This document shows positions 9,662 through 20,113 of a stretch of 64,000 nucleotides of DNA, in pieces. Origin of the DNA: a virus. The position numbers and the translations under genes were made by a program. Position 1 is the stretch's first letter. Each line of letters begins with the position of its first letter. The notes below the pieces were generated by a model. It made no database searches and was not told where the DNA came from. It saw nothing but the letters and a program-made list of their open reading frames with translations. The stretch is taken from the IMG/VR virus record IMGVR_UViG_3300050821_009835, positions 186,001 through 250,000 of that record; one strand, given 5' to 3'.

Positions 9662-12481
9662 ATGGCAACTTTGAACCAAACTACGACGAATGCTATACGA
9701 AATATCTCTCAGACCGTTCAAGAAAGAGAGATAGTTAAGACAGCACCGGACATCGTCGTGTTTATTGACGGGCTGCCCTATTTGCTCAATCCATATCTCG
9801 GTAGTGGAGTGGGCAGTACATCAACTTCTGCCCCGCAGAACGGTGTAGATTATACTCTTGTGAATTTCAACAATTACGTTCAGGCATTCAACGCCACTTA
9901 TGACGTTGACAACTTCAAACCTGAGTGTACTGTTAATCTATCTGTCCCCAACCAAGCTAAGTATATGTTTCAGTCACCGGGTGGAGCTAACCTGATTGAA
10001 AGCATGAGCGAGTTACAGGTTTTTGCTAAAAACTATTTTCCAGCAGCAGATGGGAATACGGTCTATACTCGTGTGTTTAAAGGAGTAACTGCTCATATTA
10101 CGCATACAGATACTGGGAAGTCTTTAGAAATCAGCATTCAGGGCTCCGGTGTGTTGCGGTTTTTTGAGCTTATGCAGATAGAGTTGAATCCTTCATTGAT
10201 GACAAATTCTGAGAATCCTGCTCAACCTATGAAGTCTAACCAAGCTGCTTTAGACCCTTATCAACAGATAGCTGACACCTTTAAGCGGGGTATATCTTTT
10301 GAAGGTTTTCAATATTCTTCAATGCTTGAACAGAGAGTCCCAGATAGTGATTTTTCCAATGCAGTCAAAGCTGGATACATCAATAAATGGCAGCCCATCT
10401 TGAATAATATCCGTAAGGACGTTCATATTTTTGGCTATTTTTCAGGATTATCGTCTTTGGACATAAACGCTATTTCAGTCCCGAGCGCAAAAGTGGGGAA
10501 GGCAGGGCCACAGTACCTTCCGATTTCTAATGATAAAATCGGTACTCTTCTGGAGAGTGATCCTTCCCATGATCTGTATGTTAGTATTATTCGCGGCTAC
10601 TTACCCGATTTTTCGATAGGTACTATCAATCTCCTTAACAGTCAGTTTTCTTCTCGCCTTGAGCGAATTCGTACTATTGCTCAAGCTATAGGTTTCGAAG
10701 GATATCAGGATATTAATGGCGAAATCATCATTAAGCCACCGTTGTATAATCTGGATGTGACTAACACTACACCTTTGCCTAACACATCCGCAACTGTGAC
10801 TAATCCGTCATCTCCTAACACTTCTACAGTTCCAAGTCAGGCTACCCAATCTCAGATTTCAGATATTAACAAGAAATTGACAGATCAGAACAATCCATTC
10901 ATCGTTCATTTGTCAGAGATTAGAACAGAATCTGAAACCGAAGACGAACAAGGCATTCGAGCAACTCGTATGACCATTCAACCTGGTTGGGACCGTCAAT
11001 TTATGTATAACGAGGGCACAGGTGGCCTTCGTGAAGCTGTTTATCATATAGATATTGCTAAACTTGCCAAGTTCGGTTTACGAGAGGAACCGCCGCGTAC
11101 TCTTGCTTGGTTGAATAGTGGGGATAAATTCGCAGCTTATGCTTATGCAACCAGTGAATTAAATCGAGCTAACCGAGGATACCGAACTTACCAGATCACC
11201 ATACCGATGCGCCCGGAATTAAAGCTGGGGTTTCCAATGTTTTTTCCCCACCGTGATATGTACGGGTATATTCGTTCTGTCAACATTAGCTACCAGATGG
11301 GCGGGGAAGCCAGCATGAGTATTTTGTTGGATACATTACGCAAGCGGCCAATGTTTCCAGCTACTCACACTCTCTCAGATCAAACTGACCCCACGACTGG
11401 GAAACCCAAGACTGTTACTATTTACACTACACAGCCAAACCTTGTAATGAAGTGGACCGAGCCACCCTCGCCGCCTCCATCATCTTTGAATCAATTGTCT
11501 GGGCAAAGCAATTTGGATGCAGCTACAGCGTTTACACTTGGGCAACCCACAGGAACAACTTCCAGTGATGGGGATTCATGTACCGACAATCCAGCAGTAA
11601 ACCTTGTGGGAAACCCGGCAACTCAGATAGCCTCAACTAATGCTCCAGTTTATCAAGAGCAACTCCAAGTTGTCAATTATCGTCGTTCACAGCTTGGTAC
11701 AACTTGGGGCACTAAGGTGGATACAACAACTAAGAGTTTTCGTGTTCAGAATGATCTTGAAACTCAGGCTCTTTCAAACGGGGTTTCTCCTTACGGCGCT
11801 GGTGGGCAGGGCTACCCGGCATCTGGTGTAAAGCCAAACACACCTTTCTTCTCTAGAGATCGGTGGTTGGCGCAAACTGCCGCGTTAAATCCAGATGGCA
11901 CTGCTGTAATAAACCCGGCAACTGGCCAAAATGTGCCAACTTCTGGCATTAATGCTATCTACTTCGATCGTATTCTTGTAGAACAACCTTATACAGACGA
12001 GAAAGGCTATGAGGTCGTTACACCATTTCCTTGGGGGAGATGGAAGACTTTGCCGGAAGCCTATTCCGAAACCAGGCAAGGCACTATTGTCCCGAATCCT
12101 GACTCACAGACTCAAGCGGTATTACAAGGAGTTAACGCTTTCTTGTTTGCTGGTATGGGAACACCCCAAGGTTCGCTAGAAGCGGGCGGAAACTTGTTGG
12201 ATGCCTTGACAAATTTAACCTCACAGGTTGAAAACAATGATTCCTTCGAACTCGTTCCGGCTACTTCTACTGGGCCTGGGTCAGAGTCTTCAATTTTGAG
12301 CACACAAGAACCGGATCAGCAGCCCAATACGAGTCAGTATTTGAATACGAATACACCAGATCAATCGCAAGCAGCGGTGAATATATTTTTGAGTGGTGCA
12401 GCAGCTCAGAGCACCACCACGAGTTCAATTTTGGACAACATCGAAAATGAGATGGGAAACCCGGTAGGTCCTAATGCTTAA
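9662..12481 (+). CDS. baseplate hub protein (gp27/gpD-like candidate)
   Basis: 939 residues. Residues ~1-560 contain several beta domains; the segment ending FPMFFPHRDMYGYIRSVN then MGGEASMSILLDT looks like the conserved end of hub proteins, where a strand about a defined path on the cell surface precedes a Pro-rich tail. Residues ~560-939 are low-complexity Ser/Thr/Gln/Pro with scattered folded blocks. It precedes and overlaps the spike gene by eight bases, as hub and spike genes usually do. Hub call rests on order and fold impression. Confidence 0.6.
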   Translation: MATLNQTTTNAIRNISQTVQEREIVKTAPDIVVFIDGLPYLLNPYLGSGVGSTSTSAPQNGVDYTLVNFNNYVQAFNATYDVDNFKPECTVNLSVPNQAKYMFQSPGGANLIESMSELQVFAKNYFPAADGNTVYTRVFKGVTAHITHTDTGKSLEISIQGSGVLRFFELMQIELNPSLMTNSENPAQPMKSNQAALDPYQQIADTFKRGISFEGFQYSSMLEQRVPDSDFSNAVKAGYINKWQPILNNIRKDVHIFGYFSGLSSLDINAISVPSAKVGKAGPQYLPISNDKIGTLLESDPSHDLYVSIIRGYLPDFSIGTINLLNSQFSSRLERIRTIAQAIGFEGYQDINGEIIIKPPLYNLDVTNTTPLPNTSATVTNPSSPNTSTVPSQATQSQISDINKKLTDQNNPFIVHLSEIRTESETEDEQGIRATRMTIQPGWDRQFMYNEGTGGLREAVYHIDIAKLAKFGLREEPPRTLAWLNSGDKFAAYAYATSELNRANRGYRTYQITIPMRPELKLGFPMFFPHRDMYGYIRSVNISYQMGGEASMSILLDTLRKRPMFPATHTLSDQTDPTTGKPKTVTIYTTQPNLVMKWTEPPSPPPSSLNQLSGQSNLDAATAFTLGQPTGTTSSDGDSCTDNPAVNLVGNPATQIASTNAPVYQEQLQVVNYRRSQLGTTWGTKVDTTTKSFRVQNDLETQALSNGVSPYGAGGQGYPASGVKPNTPFFSRDRWLAQTAALNPDGTAVINPATGQNVPTSGINAIYFDRILVEQPYTDEKGYEVVTPFPWGRWKTLPEAYSETRQGTIVPNPDSQTQAVLQGVNAFLFAGMGTPQGSLEAGGNLLDALTNLTSQVENNDSFELVPATSTGPGSESSILSTQEPDQQPNTSQYLNTNTPDQSQAAVNIFLSGAAAQSTTTSSILDNIENEMGNPVGPNA

Positions 12482-14861
12482 GAACAACGCTGATTTGTAT
12501 AAGCCGGGGCCGAGTGAACTTTCTCGCGACGACTTGATGTACCAGGTCTTTGCTGCTCGTGTTCTTACCGTAGATTTTGAACGAAAGGTTTGTACCCTTC
12601 AAGATGTACGAACAGGAATAAACTACACAGATATAAACATCTTTCCTGCTACAGCTTCCGCTTTTGAATCTACAGAAATTAGCATGCCAGAACCAGGGAC
12701 CACCTGCATCGCCGCCCCGGTTTGGTGGAGGGGCGGCTATCAACAAATTGCTATAATCGCGTATATGGCAGCCGATATGGATCGCGCTCAGGACGCGATT
12801 GCAGTCCGCCCTATTGAGGGCGTGGAAGGTTACAGTAATCGTCGTCGTGGCACTTACCGTAAAGCATTCTGGGGTCAAAAAACTGTATCCAATGTTTATG
12901 GATACACTGAAAAGATTGATGGAGATTGGGATCGTAGCGGTAAAGATTTTACACGGGATAAGTTAGATTCTGATCGTCGTCAATGGACTCAGATTGCGGG
13001 ACGTCGAGTGGAATACTCCGACGCAGGGGTGGTATTTAGTGGACCGATTAATCGTCCGTCAGCTACTAACATTGCTCCCCGGACTCTCCCTGATGGTACA
13101 CAAGAGTTTGTTTACTATCTCCAACCCGGCGCTCAGGTGCAGGATCGCTATATCAACGGTAAACAAGATGTCATCCCGTTTGCAGAAAACACGCAACGAG
13201 TTCAGGAATATTCGCTTGATTACCCACTGCCTCCTGAAGTTTTAGAGACCCCGTTATTCGATTTTATTCTAGGAACTACGCAGAATCCTTGGAATAGAAC
13301 AACAGTCGGCGGTTTGGCTGTTACAGGTTCTACAGTAGGAACAGTCCAAGCTGACAGTCAAACGTATGTCATCAATCAAGATGCTGATCACCCATACACT
13401 CGAGGAATTCCTACAGTCGGGCCAACAACGAAGGAAGGCCCAACTCCTGCACGACGGGGCTTCATTGTTGAAAAATCTGAAGGAACGTTGGTTGGGTATA
13501 ATCTTTTCGATACGTTCACTTACGGCCAGGTTCTTAAACCTGTCCTTTTCCCGTACACGGTCCCGGGACGTTTCGGTGCTGATGTTGATTCTTCTTACTT
13601 GCCCGTAATTGATTCTACAGATCATATTGAAGCCAGGCTTGCGGCTTCAGCTATGGCAATTCGATTTCCTCAAGAGTACAACACTGTTCGTTGGGATGTA
13701 ACCAAAGAAGGATTTATCTCTTTCGAAATTGGATCAACCCTTCCTAAAGAGAACATTCCCCTACTCCCGGCAAACAGTTACGAACATCCCCATGGTGCGG
13801 GGCGTTCCATGGAAGGCCATCTTGTTGGTTCTTTAAAATTGGTCATTGGTAAGAATCGTGATGAAGAGGATGCCATAGATCTTCAGGCTTTAGGACAAAC
13901 TGTCTTACGGCTCGGGGCCGATGACGCTTCTCTTCCGAACGATCGTCGTTCCGTTATGTCTCAGGAACGTGGAAAGATGGACACTCCTAATGTTAGGAAA
14001 AATCCAGATTTCCCTCAATATTGGTCAAAGGCGCGACTTCAGCCAAACGCAGATGCAGGTACTTACGGCAGTCCGAATTCTAATCAGTTGAAGGCAGGAG
14101 CAGAAAACGTTTCTTTGCGCGTAGCCACTGATGGTGGTATAGTAGCACGATTCGGCGCCAAATCTTCCAATGCTTTGCGCCGTCATTTGATGAACGGGTA
14201 TGCTGATCCGCAAGGAACTCAGTATCAGTCCAGTTCAAATGCTTCACGTGTGGATTCTAAATCCCCAGGGCGTCAATTTTACGCAGCGGGTGATAGCAAC
14301 TACGCCTTCCATGATTTGACACAAGCAGGTGCCCCGGCTGCTACTTTTAATGGGAAACCTGCTGGTTTCCCGCCATATAATGCTAGTGCCTGGTTTGGTA
14401 ATCCAGTGCCAGCAGGCATGGATTCATACGGAAGATCTATAGATATCCACACAGTTGCAGATATTTTAGTCCGTGCTGGTACTAATCCAGATAATCTTCA
14501 ATCTTTATTGGCGGATCTCGCAGGTGGTATCGTCGCGTGGATTGGAGCTGATAAACAGGGTCGTTCTATTACAGCTTCTCTGGACGGCGGCGTTCAGTTA
14601 GTCATCAATAAGAATGGAAAGACTGGTAAAGGTCTTCAACTTCAAATCATTGGAGATGTGGATCTTACTGTTATAGGAAATTGGCATCAGCACGTTACAG
14701 GTGATATCGTAATGGAATGTGCAGCTTTTCGACAGATTACAAAAACTGACCATGTGTTGACGGCCCAGAAAATCATTGAATCAGCCCTTACTAGAATCAC
14801 AAACGAGGCTCCGGAACTTATTCATAACCAAGGACTTTACAGCTCCAATGAAAACTCTTAA
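12474..14861 (+). CDS. baseplate spike / gpV-like protein
   Basis: 795 residues. The N-terminal ~110 residues look like the OB-fold of central spikes (VFAARVLTVDFERKVCTLQD, then EPGTTCIAAPVWWRGGYQQ). The C-terminal end has the repetitive short-strand pattern of a triple beta-helix needle (LQLQIIGDVDLTVIGNWHQH then VTGDIVMECAAFRQITK). Such proteins form the trimeric membrane-piercing tip below the hub. The middle ~500 residues are unassigned and make it longer than typical spikes. Its end overlaps the downstream nuclease gene by 14 bases. Confidence 0.65.
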   Translation: MLKNNADLYKPGPSELSRDDLMYQVFAARVLTVDFERKVCTLQDVRTGINYTDINIFPATASAFESTEISMPEPGTTCIAAPVWWRGGYQQIAIIAYMAADMDRAQDAIAVRPIEGVEGYSNRRRGTYRKAFWGQKTVSNVYGYTEKIDGDWDRSGKDFTRDKLDSDRRQWTQIAGRRVEYSDAGVVFSGPINRPSATNIAPRTLPDGTQEFVYYLQPGAQVQDRYINGKQDVIPFAENTQRVQEYSLDYPLPPEVLETPLFDFILGTTQNPWNRTTVGGLAVTGSTVGTVQADSQTYVINQDADHPYTRGIPTVGPTTKEGPTPARRGFIVEKSEGTLVGYNLFDTFTYGQVLKPVLFPYTVPGRFGADVDSSYLPVIDSTDHIEARLAASAMAIRFPQEYNTVRWDVTKEGFISFEIGSTLPKENIPLLPANSYEHPHGAGRSMEGHLVGSLKLVIGKNRDEEDAIDLQALGQTVLRLGADDASLPNDRRSVMSQERGKMDTPNVRKNPDFPQYWSKARLQPNADAGTYGSPNSNQLKAGAENVSLRVATDGGIVARFGAKSSNALRRHLMNGYADPQGTQYQSSSNASRVDSKSPGRQFYAAGDSNYAFHDLTQAGAPAATFNGKPAGFPPYNASAWFGNPVPAGMDSYGRSIDIHTVADILVRAGTNPDNLQSLLADLAGGIVAWIGADKQGRSITASLDGGVQLVINKNGKTGKGLQLQIIGDVDLTVIGNWHQHVTGDIVMECAAFRQITKTDHVLTAQKIIESALTRITNEAPELIHNQGLYSSNENS

Positions 14862-15693
14862 AACTCAAGGCGTGTATGGCATAACACTGGTTTTGGATGG
14901 CCGTGTGTATGTTGGCAGTTCCAATGAATGTGAACGTCGTTTGCAGGAGCATTTGCATGATTTACGATTGGGAAAACACGAAAATCCCTATCTTCAAAAT
15001 GCTTGGAACAAACATGGGGAGGAGAATTTTCTGTTTGAAATTCTAGAGGTGGTGAAAGACAAGATTTGGCTACGAGCTAGAGAGCAGGCTGGGTTCTCTC
15101 GTTTTCATAGTTGTGACCCTAAATTTGGTTTCAATATCTCAAAAGACGCTTGGTGGGCTAGTGTAAATCATGATCCGGAGACGCTAAAAAGAAAAACTGA
15201 AAAACTTCGACAATATTTGAACCTTCCGGAAGTTAAAGCAAAACGGTCAAAGTTGATGAAAGATGTTTGTAATCGTCCTGGTCAACGAGAGAAATTGCAA
15301 GCAGCGGGAAAATTGACAGCGAAGCCTTTTGAGCTAATAGATCCTAAAGGGAAGAGATTTTCTGGAGTTAATTTAAAGGCATTTTGTTTAGCAAACAACT
15401 TGGTTTACACAAAAATGTGTGGAGTTAATAACGGAGAGTTTGCCTATTCTGGTTGGAAATACCCTTCATTTAATGAAGAAATTCATAAATTAGAGATTTC
15501 CAGAATTCGTTCAAAAGCAGGCATCAAGCGGTACCAGAACCCAAAAGAGCGGGAGAGAGTAGCAAAAAACTCAACCAATTGGCACCATAACCCCAATACT
15601 CTAGAAGCTAGAAAACTTCGTGGATTACACATTAGTCAAAGCAAAAAGGGGAAGAAATTCAATAGAACCTCAGCCTCGGGAGTCGCTGCCTAA
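14848..15693 (+). CDS. GIY-YIG homing endonuclease
   Basis: 281 residues from ATG 14848, which lies inside the end of the spike gene. The GIY-YIG module is at residues ~8-95: GVYGI, then VYVGSS, an arginine about ten residues on (ECERRL), and a glutamate in FLFEILEVV. The remaining basic, helical part with repeated short motifs (NLPEVKAKRSKL, NPKERERVAKNS, NPNTLEARKLRG) is typical of modular DNA-binding tails. These are selfish enzymes that cut DNA lacking the gene. It interrupts the baseplate operon, and its stop overlaps the next start as TAATG. Confidence 0.85.
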   Translation: MKTLKTQGVYGITLVLDGRVYVGSSNECERRLQEHLHDLRLGKHENPYLQNAWNKHGEENFLFEILEVVKDKIWLRAREQAGFSRFHSCDPKFGFNISKDAWWASVNHDPETLKRKTEKLRQYLNLPEVKAKRSKLMKDVCNRPGQREKLQAAGKLTAKPFELIDPKGKRFSGVNLKAFCLANNLVYTKMCGVNNGEFAYSGWKYPSFNEEIHKLEISRIRSKAGIKRYQNPKERERVAKNSTNWHHNPNTLEARKLRGLHISQSKKGKKFNRTSASGVAA

Positions 15694-18611
15694 TGTCATC
15701 TCTTCCATCCAATCTCGCAGCAGTTGAACTTTGGCCGATTCGGGCGAAAGGCGCAGTCACACGCCTCAGCCCGTTTTCTGATCCAGCTATCACACAATTT
15801 TATCAGAAATCAATTGAAGAAGGTCGACTCCTCGAAAACTCCATTGCGGATGCGAATGATCAACTTCTGAAGAGGAAACAGCAGCTCTATGACTTGATTA
15901 CGAATTACGCGCACATGCAGAGCATCGGCGTAAACGGCCAGCTCAAGTATACACCTCGTGTAATCAAACTTGCTAATGATGTTGTCCAGATTATCAATGT
16001 CATCACGACGATTCAGGGTGAACTGCGGGGGGTGTTGGGCGCTTTAACTCAAAACCTTACCATACTTGCATCTATTGAGCGTTCTCTTTTACAGGAAGTT
16101 CAAACAACGCTCAACTCGTTAGCTAATCTTCTTCAAAACATCTGTAATTGGGGCTTGCCTTCACTCCCTTCACTCCCCAATCTATTTCCTGATGGTCTCT
16201 GGAACTGGCAGGGTTTCAACTTTTCTCCCTTGTTCAACTTGAGTCAGTTGTTTAAACCCAATCTCCCGAACTTATCGGCGTTTTCTCAATTTTCGTTTAG
16301 TCAGTGTTCTCTAATGAATCTAGGACTTGTCAATAACCCGAGCACTAACAATCCTCTTCAGATCACAGGCTACAGCGGCAACACTTTGGGTACTCCTCCC
16401 ACTATACTCCCGGCTCCGTTGAATGGTTTGATTCTTAATTCCCCAACGCAGGCGCAGTTGAATCAAACTGTAACTCCTGTATACAGTGCCACGACATTTA
16501 ATCCCAATACGAGTATGATAGGCAGTCTGCCAGACCCCTCCACCATTTTGAGCGATTATCAGATGCCGAGTGCCACGTATCAATCCAACATTTTAAGTTT
16601 GATCCCGGCTACACTCAACCAAGTCATTGAGCCGACAGACGCAGACTATACCAATCCCAATTATGGTGTTCGCAACCCATTGGAAGTGAAGTCACTTGCA
16701 ACTAGTATCACACTTGGGGAAGTGGTGGCTTCAAACTATGACCCTTATATAGTGTCTGCTTGGTTGTTCTACCTCAGTCTCAATTTTACGGGTCGTGCTG
16801 GTCTTTGGCTCCCGAATTTTGCTCAACTATACAGCGCAGTTATCCTCCCATCTCTAACCTCGCTTTCTCAAAATGCAGTGCCTTTTAACAACTTCACGGG
16901 TACTGTGGTCGATACACCCACAGATATTCCACTTACTGATCTATTGAAGAATCTATCCCCCGGCTTGCTTCAAAACATGCTTTGGAAATTATCGTATATC
17001 GAAGCTTCATTGCTTGGTTACACAAGAAATAAAACCTGGGATTCGGGCGCGGATACATTGTTTACGGCTAGTTTTACGAGTGTAGATCTCGATTACGAGG
17101 TAACCCTAATCAGTGCCGAGGTTACAACTTTGATTTTGGGCCAGACCACGGCTCAATATCCTGTCCCTTGCACATTTCCATCTTCACTTACAACAGTGCT
17201 CAATGAAGTTATCACGATCGCCACGGCTGATATCAACGCTACGTCAAACTATTTGTCCCCGCACCCACAGTATCGATATGTCTACAATCAGTTTGCTCAA
17301 GCAACTGTAGTTGATCGTTTTTCGCAATTCTGGCGCGAGTTTAACAGCAATCTTATTGTATTCTTGAGCATGGACCCCTACGTTGTACAGCGCGTGGCTT
17401 CGTACCCGCAGACCTTAGATGGAGTGCTGAATCCTTTGGCGAACACGGTTGATATCGCCGCTTATAATCAAGTATTGAGTGATAGTCTAACTCGTAATAG
17501 ATCCTGGATTCCTGGTTCTGATCTTTTGACGCTCCCCATAGCCCCAGTTGTGGCATTCAGCAATACAACTACCCCTCCAAACACAGGATGGAGTGGAACC
17601 ACTTTTAATAGTCAAGCATACCTAAATCGCCCGGATATTCAGGCTTTACCCATCCCAACACAAATGGCCATGCTCCGTACGAATATCAGCTACGCGGGCA
17701 TTATGCAATTTTCTCAAAATCTTCAGGCTGAAATTCAAACGCAGATGAACAGCATAAATGCTGCACTAGCTCAGATCAGTACTCTGGGTTTCTACACCAG
17801 TGACGTCACTGCGGTAACAGGAGTCGGGGAGACACCCACGCCGATAGAGTTCGATTCTATCACTGCCCCAAACGATTTTGATTTAACGGGATATACCGCC
17901 ATCCCTCCAGGGACAACATTCACGATTCAGAATTCAGGAGTGTTTTCTATTACAGGTCAACTCAACTGGAGCGGCGGAGGGCCAGGAACGTATACGATTC
18001 AGATTACTCAAAATGGAGGAGTTGTTTTTCAATCGGAACCTATGGTTGGGAGTGGCACTTTCACCCAGCAGTTCGTATCAAATGGGGGTTTCAATCAAGG
18101 TGATGAGATTCAAGTTCTCGCGTACACTACAGCTACGGGTTCAGGCAGCCCCCCAAATATCTTCGTGGGGTCAGGTAGTTTTTTCAGCATGATTTTGTCC
18201 ATCCCCACTCCCGGCCTACCACCTGGGCCAATTCCCCCAGTATCTCAGTTGGGTGCCACTAAGACCTTTACAGCTGATGGAAATTTTCCGATAGGAACTG
18301 CTGTTAGGGTTGACTCCAGTGGCAACGTAGTTGCCGTGGATCCTACAATTGGTAAGCCTGGTCCTCCAGTTCCTTACGTGGATGGGATTGCAACTTCAAT
18401 TGGAGTTGCGGGTCAGCCTGTGGATGTCATTGTTAGCTATGGAAGCTACGTTCAAGTTTCTGGCTTACCAGCTTTTACTGTAGGGCAGGGCATCTACGTT
18501 GGAATAAGCGGTTTGGTGACTCAACCCAATCCCAATTTGACTTGGACGATATATGTTGGAATAGCTCTTTCCGACAATACCTTTCTCTTCGAACCCCACA
18601 TTCCCCAGTAA
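15693..18611 (+). CDS. large tail/baseplate structural protein
   Basis: 972 residues. N-terminal ~150 residues are helical (SIEEGRLLENSIADANDQLL and following), the centre is Asn/Leu/Pro-rich and beta-like, residues ~710-850 resemble a jelly-roll (TTFTIQNSGVFSITGQLNWS), and the last ~110 resemble a small beta-barrel decoration domain (GTAVRVDSSGNVVAVDP). The start overlaps the upstream nuclease stop. Probably a baseplate wedge or fibre-attachment protein by position; no family recognised with confidence. Confidence 0.55.
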   Translation: MSSLPSNLAAVELWPIRAKGAVTRLSPFSDPAITQFYQKSIEEGRLLENSIADANDQLLKRKQQLYDLITNYAHMQSIGVNGQLKYTPRVIKLANDVVQIINVITTIQGELRGVLGALTQNLTILASIERSLLQEVQTTLNSLANLLQNICNWGLPSLPSLPNLFPDGLWNWQGFNFSPLFNLSQLFKPNLPNLSAFSQFSFSQCSLMNLGLVNNPSTNNPLQITGYSGNTLGTPPTILPAPLNGLILNSPTQAQLNQTVTPVYSATTFNPNTSMIGSLPDPSTILSDYQMPSATYQSNILSLIPATLNQVIEPTDADYTNPNYGVRNPLEVKSLATSITLGEVVASNYDPYIVSAWLFYLSLNFTGRAGLWLPNFAQLYSAVILPSLTSLSQNAVPFNNFTGTVVDTPTDIPLTDLLKNLSPGLLQNMLWKLSYIEASLLGYTRNKTWDSGADTLFTASFTSVDLDYEVTLISAEVTTLILGQTTAQYPVPCTFPSSLTTVLNEVITIATADINATSNYLSPHPQYRYVYNQFAQATVVDRFSQFWREFNSNLIVFLSMDPYVVQRVASYPQTLDGVLNPLANTVDIAAYNQVLSDSLTRNRSWIPGSDLLTLPIAPVVAFSNTTTPPNTGWSGTTFNSQAYLNRPDIQALPIPTQMAMLRTNISYAGIMQFSQNLQAEIQTQMNSINAALAQISTLGFYTSDVTAVTGVGETPTPIEFDSITAPNDFDLTGYTAIPPGTTFTIQNSGVFSITGQLNWSGGGPGTYTIQITQNGGVVFQSEPMVGSGTFTQQFVSNGGFNQGDEIQVLAYTTATGSGSPPNIFVGSGSFFSMILSIPTPGLPPGPIPPVSQLGATKTFTADGNFPIGTAVRVDSSGNVVAVDPTIGKPGPPVPYVDGIATSIGVAGQPVDVIVSYGSYVQVSGLPAFTVGQGIYVGISGLVTQPNPNLTWTIYVGIALSDNTFLFEPHIPQ

Positions 18612-18639
18612 TTCGGTATCATTTCAGAAGGAGTTAAAA

Positions 18640-18987
18640 ATGAAGTTGATGATGATGGAAGACGAGATTCATGCCTATCTAATTGATGTGATTGCCGATT
18701 TTGTACGTGGCGGAGGTGTCTCGTTAGGCAATTTAGAGATTATGGCACAGCTGCATCATGCAATAAAGAAGGCTCAGGATATCGATTTTTCCAAGTTAGG
18801 GAAAATGACATTGGATAAAATTGGCTCAGATGGAATTTCTATGGGACTTGACCTGAGCAATCAGCAATCTGACGATAAAACTGAAACTGATCGTATTCGC
18901 TGTGAAACAGGAGGTCCGCTTCCTTATGACAGCGGTCACCCTGACCAACCCTTAATGACTGTTGAGCATCGCGGTCCAGGCTGTTAA
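18640..18987 (+). CDS. hypothetical protein
   Basis: 115 residues with AGAAGGAG well placed before the ATG. N-terminal ~60 residues helical, C-terminal half polar with a short Cys-containing end. Lies between the large tail protein and the lysozyme-like enzyme. No motif recognised. Confidence 0.6.
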   Translation: MKLMMMEDEIHAYLIDVIADFVRGGGVSLGNLEIMAQLHHAIKKAQDIDFSKLGKMTLDKIGSDGISMGLDLSNQQSDDKTETDRIRCETGGPLPYDSGHPDQPLMTVEHRGPGC

Positions 18988-19019
18988 AACTTTCAATTCC
19001 TGAATAGGGGAGAATTAAA

Positions 19020-19805
19020 ATGTTAACAGATCAGGCTTTACTCGAATTGTGTGTTCAAATCTCTGGTGGGTTTGAAAACTCTGCTGGAGCCTCGTACACT
19101 ACGGTTGCAGGGGACGAAGATGGCCAGGGATTCTCGGCTGGCGTGCTACAGTGGAATGCCGGGCAAGGCACCCTTCAAATTCTACTCCAACACATCGGTG
19201 CTGCCATGGGTTGGTCAAAGGCGCAGACTTATTTCAAGTCTGATATTCAACATCTTTCCACATTGAACACGACAGCCGCTGTTCAATTTTGTATTCAGCA
19301 CTATATTGTCAATGGAGGTACAGCGGTTGCTCCTGACGCAAAAACTGCCTGGCAGAATTTTCTGAGTACTCCTGAATCAATAGCTGCCCAGATTCAGATG
19401 GCGAGCATGGGTATTTTAAGCCACACTAAAAGCCTTGTTTCCCAGTTTACTTCAGCGTATGTTGGCCGTACCCGCCCGTATGCTTTCTTTTTTGATCTTA
19501 TTACGCAGGAGGGTGGCATGCGTAATGCTAACGGGGCAGTTCTTCCGGTATCCTCTGCAACGCTGGCAGATTGTCAACCAGCACTTGTGATGGCAAATCA
19601 GAATAACCCTAAATGCGAGGCAATTTGGGAGATTGTACTTCCTAATGATTCATTAGCACAACTTCTTCTATACTACGCTTATGAGCGTAGCATCTTGGCT
19701 AGTCCTCCCTATGTCTGGGACGCATTGTCTAGACGTGGGAGCATTGCTTGTTTGGGGGGCATTGTCCATGGAGCCACGGTTAACTTGAAAAATCTCTTGG
19801 ATTGA
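19020..19805 (+). CDS. lysozyme-like glycoside hydrolase, candidate endolysin
   Basis: 261 residues. The N-terminal block ISGGFENS, GDEDGQGFSAG and VLQWNAGQGTL follows the pattern of lysozyme-superfamily (chitosanase/muramidase-like) domains, with E19 as the likely catalytic acid. These enzymes cut beta-1,4 linkages in peptidoglycan or chitosan. No signal peptide or membrane segment is seen, so export would need a holin; the two-helix proteins at 46023 and 47844 are the only candidates here. It closes the tail operon, a common place for lysis genes. Endolysin role is inferred. Confidence 0.65.
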   Translation: MLTDQALLELCVQISGGFENSAGASYTTVAGDEDGQGFSAGVLQWNAGQGTLQILLQHIGAAMGWSKAQTYFKSDIQHLSTLNTTAAVQFCIQHYIVNGGTAVAPDAKTAWQNFLSTPESIAAQIQMASMGILSHTKSLVSQFTSAYVGRTRPYAFFFDLITQEGGMRNANGAVLPVSSATLADCQPALVMANQNNPKCEAIWEIVLPNDSLAQLLLYYAYERSILASPPYVWDALSRRGSIACLGGIVHGATVNLKNLLD

Positions 19806-19807
19806 GT

Positions 19808-20035
19808 TTAGATTTCAGCCGTTGTTTTGGACGTTTCATCCCATTCATCCATAACAATTTCAGTAGGAACTTCCACTAATCTACCAGGGGCACCTTGTCT
19901 TTTGAGTCCATCAACAAGTGATTTGGCGAATGCCAAACCCACACCTTTTCTGGTGGTGTACTCGGCGTAGATACCAATAGTGGTAAGAATATCCACGCGA
20001 TATGCCCTACGATTAGAGATAAGTTTCTTACGCAT
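19808..20035 (-). CDS. small protein, unknown
   Basis: 75 residues, convergent with the lysozyme-like gene with two bases between stops. Basic N-terminus (MRKKLISNRRAYRVDI) and acidic end. No clear ribosome-binding site; a GTAGATT element lies just upstream (20042-20048 on the minus strand), a sequence also found before other genes in the window. No family recognised. Confidence 0.45.
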   Translation of the reverse strand: MRKKLISNRRAYRVDILTTIGIYAEYTTRKGVGLAFAKSLVDGLKRQGAPGRLVEVPTEIVMDEWDETSKTTAEI

Positions 20036-20113
20036 GTAGTAAATCTACGGCAAGAGATAAAAAACTAGCTAAAACACTTCCTCTCCAAGTAGTATAGACG
20101 TGGACGACCACAT

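Noticed and set aside
12471-12878. 135-codon minus-strand frame opposite the spike gene
   Set aside because: Shadow frame; the plus-strand spike protein has a coherent OB-fold pattern and operon position.
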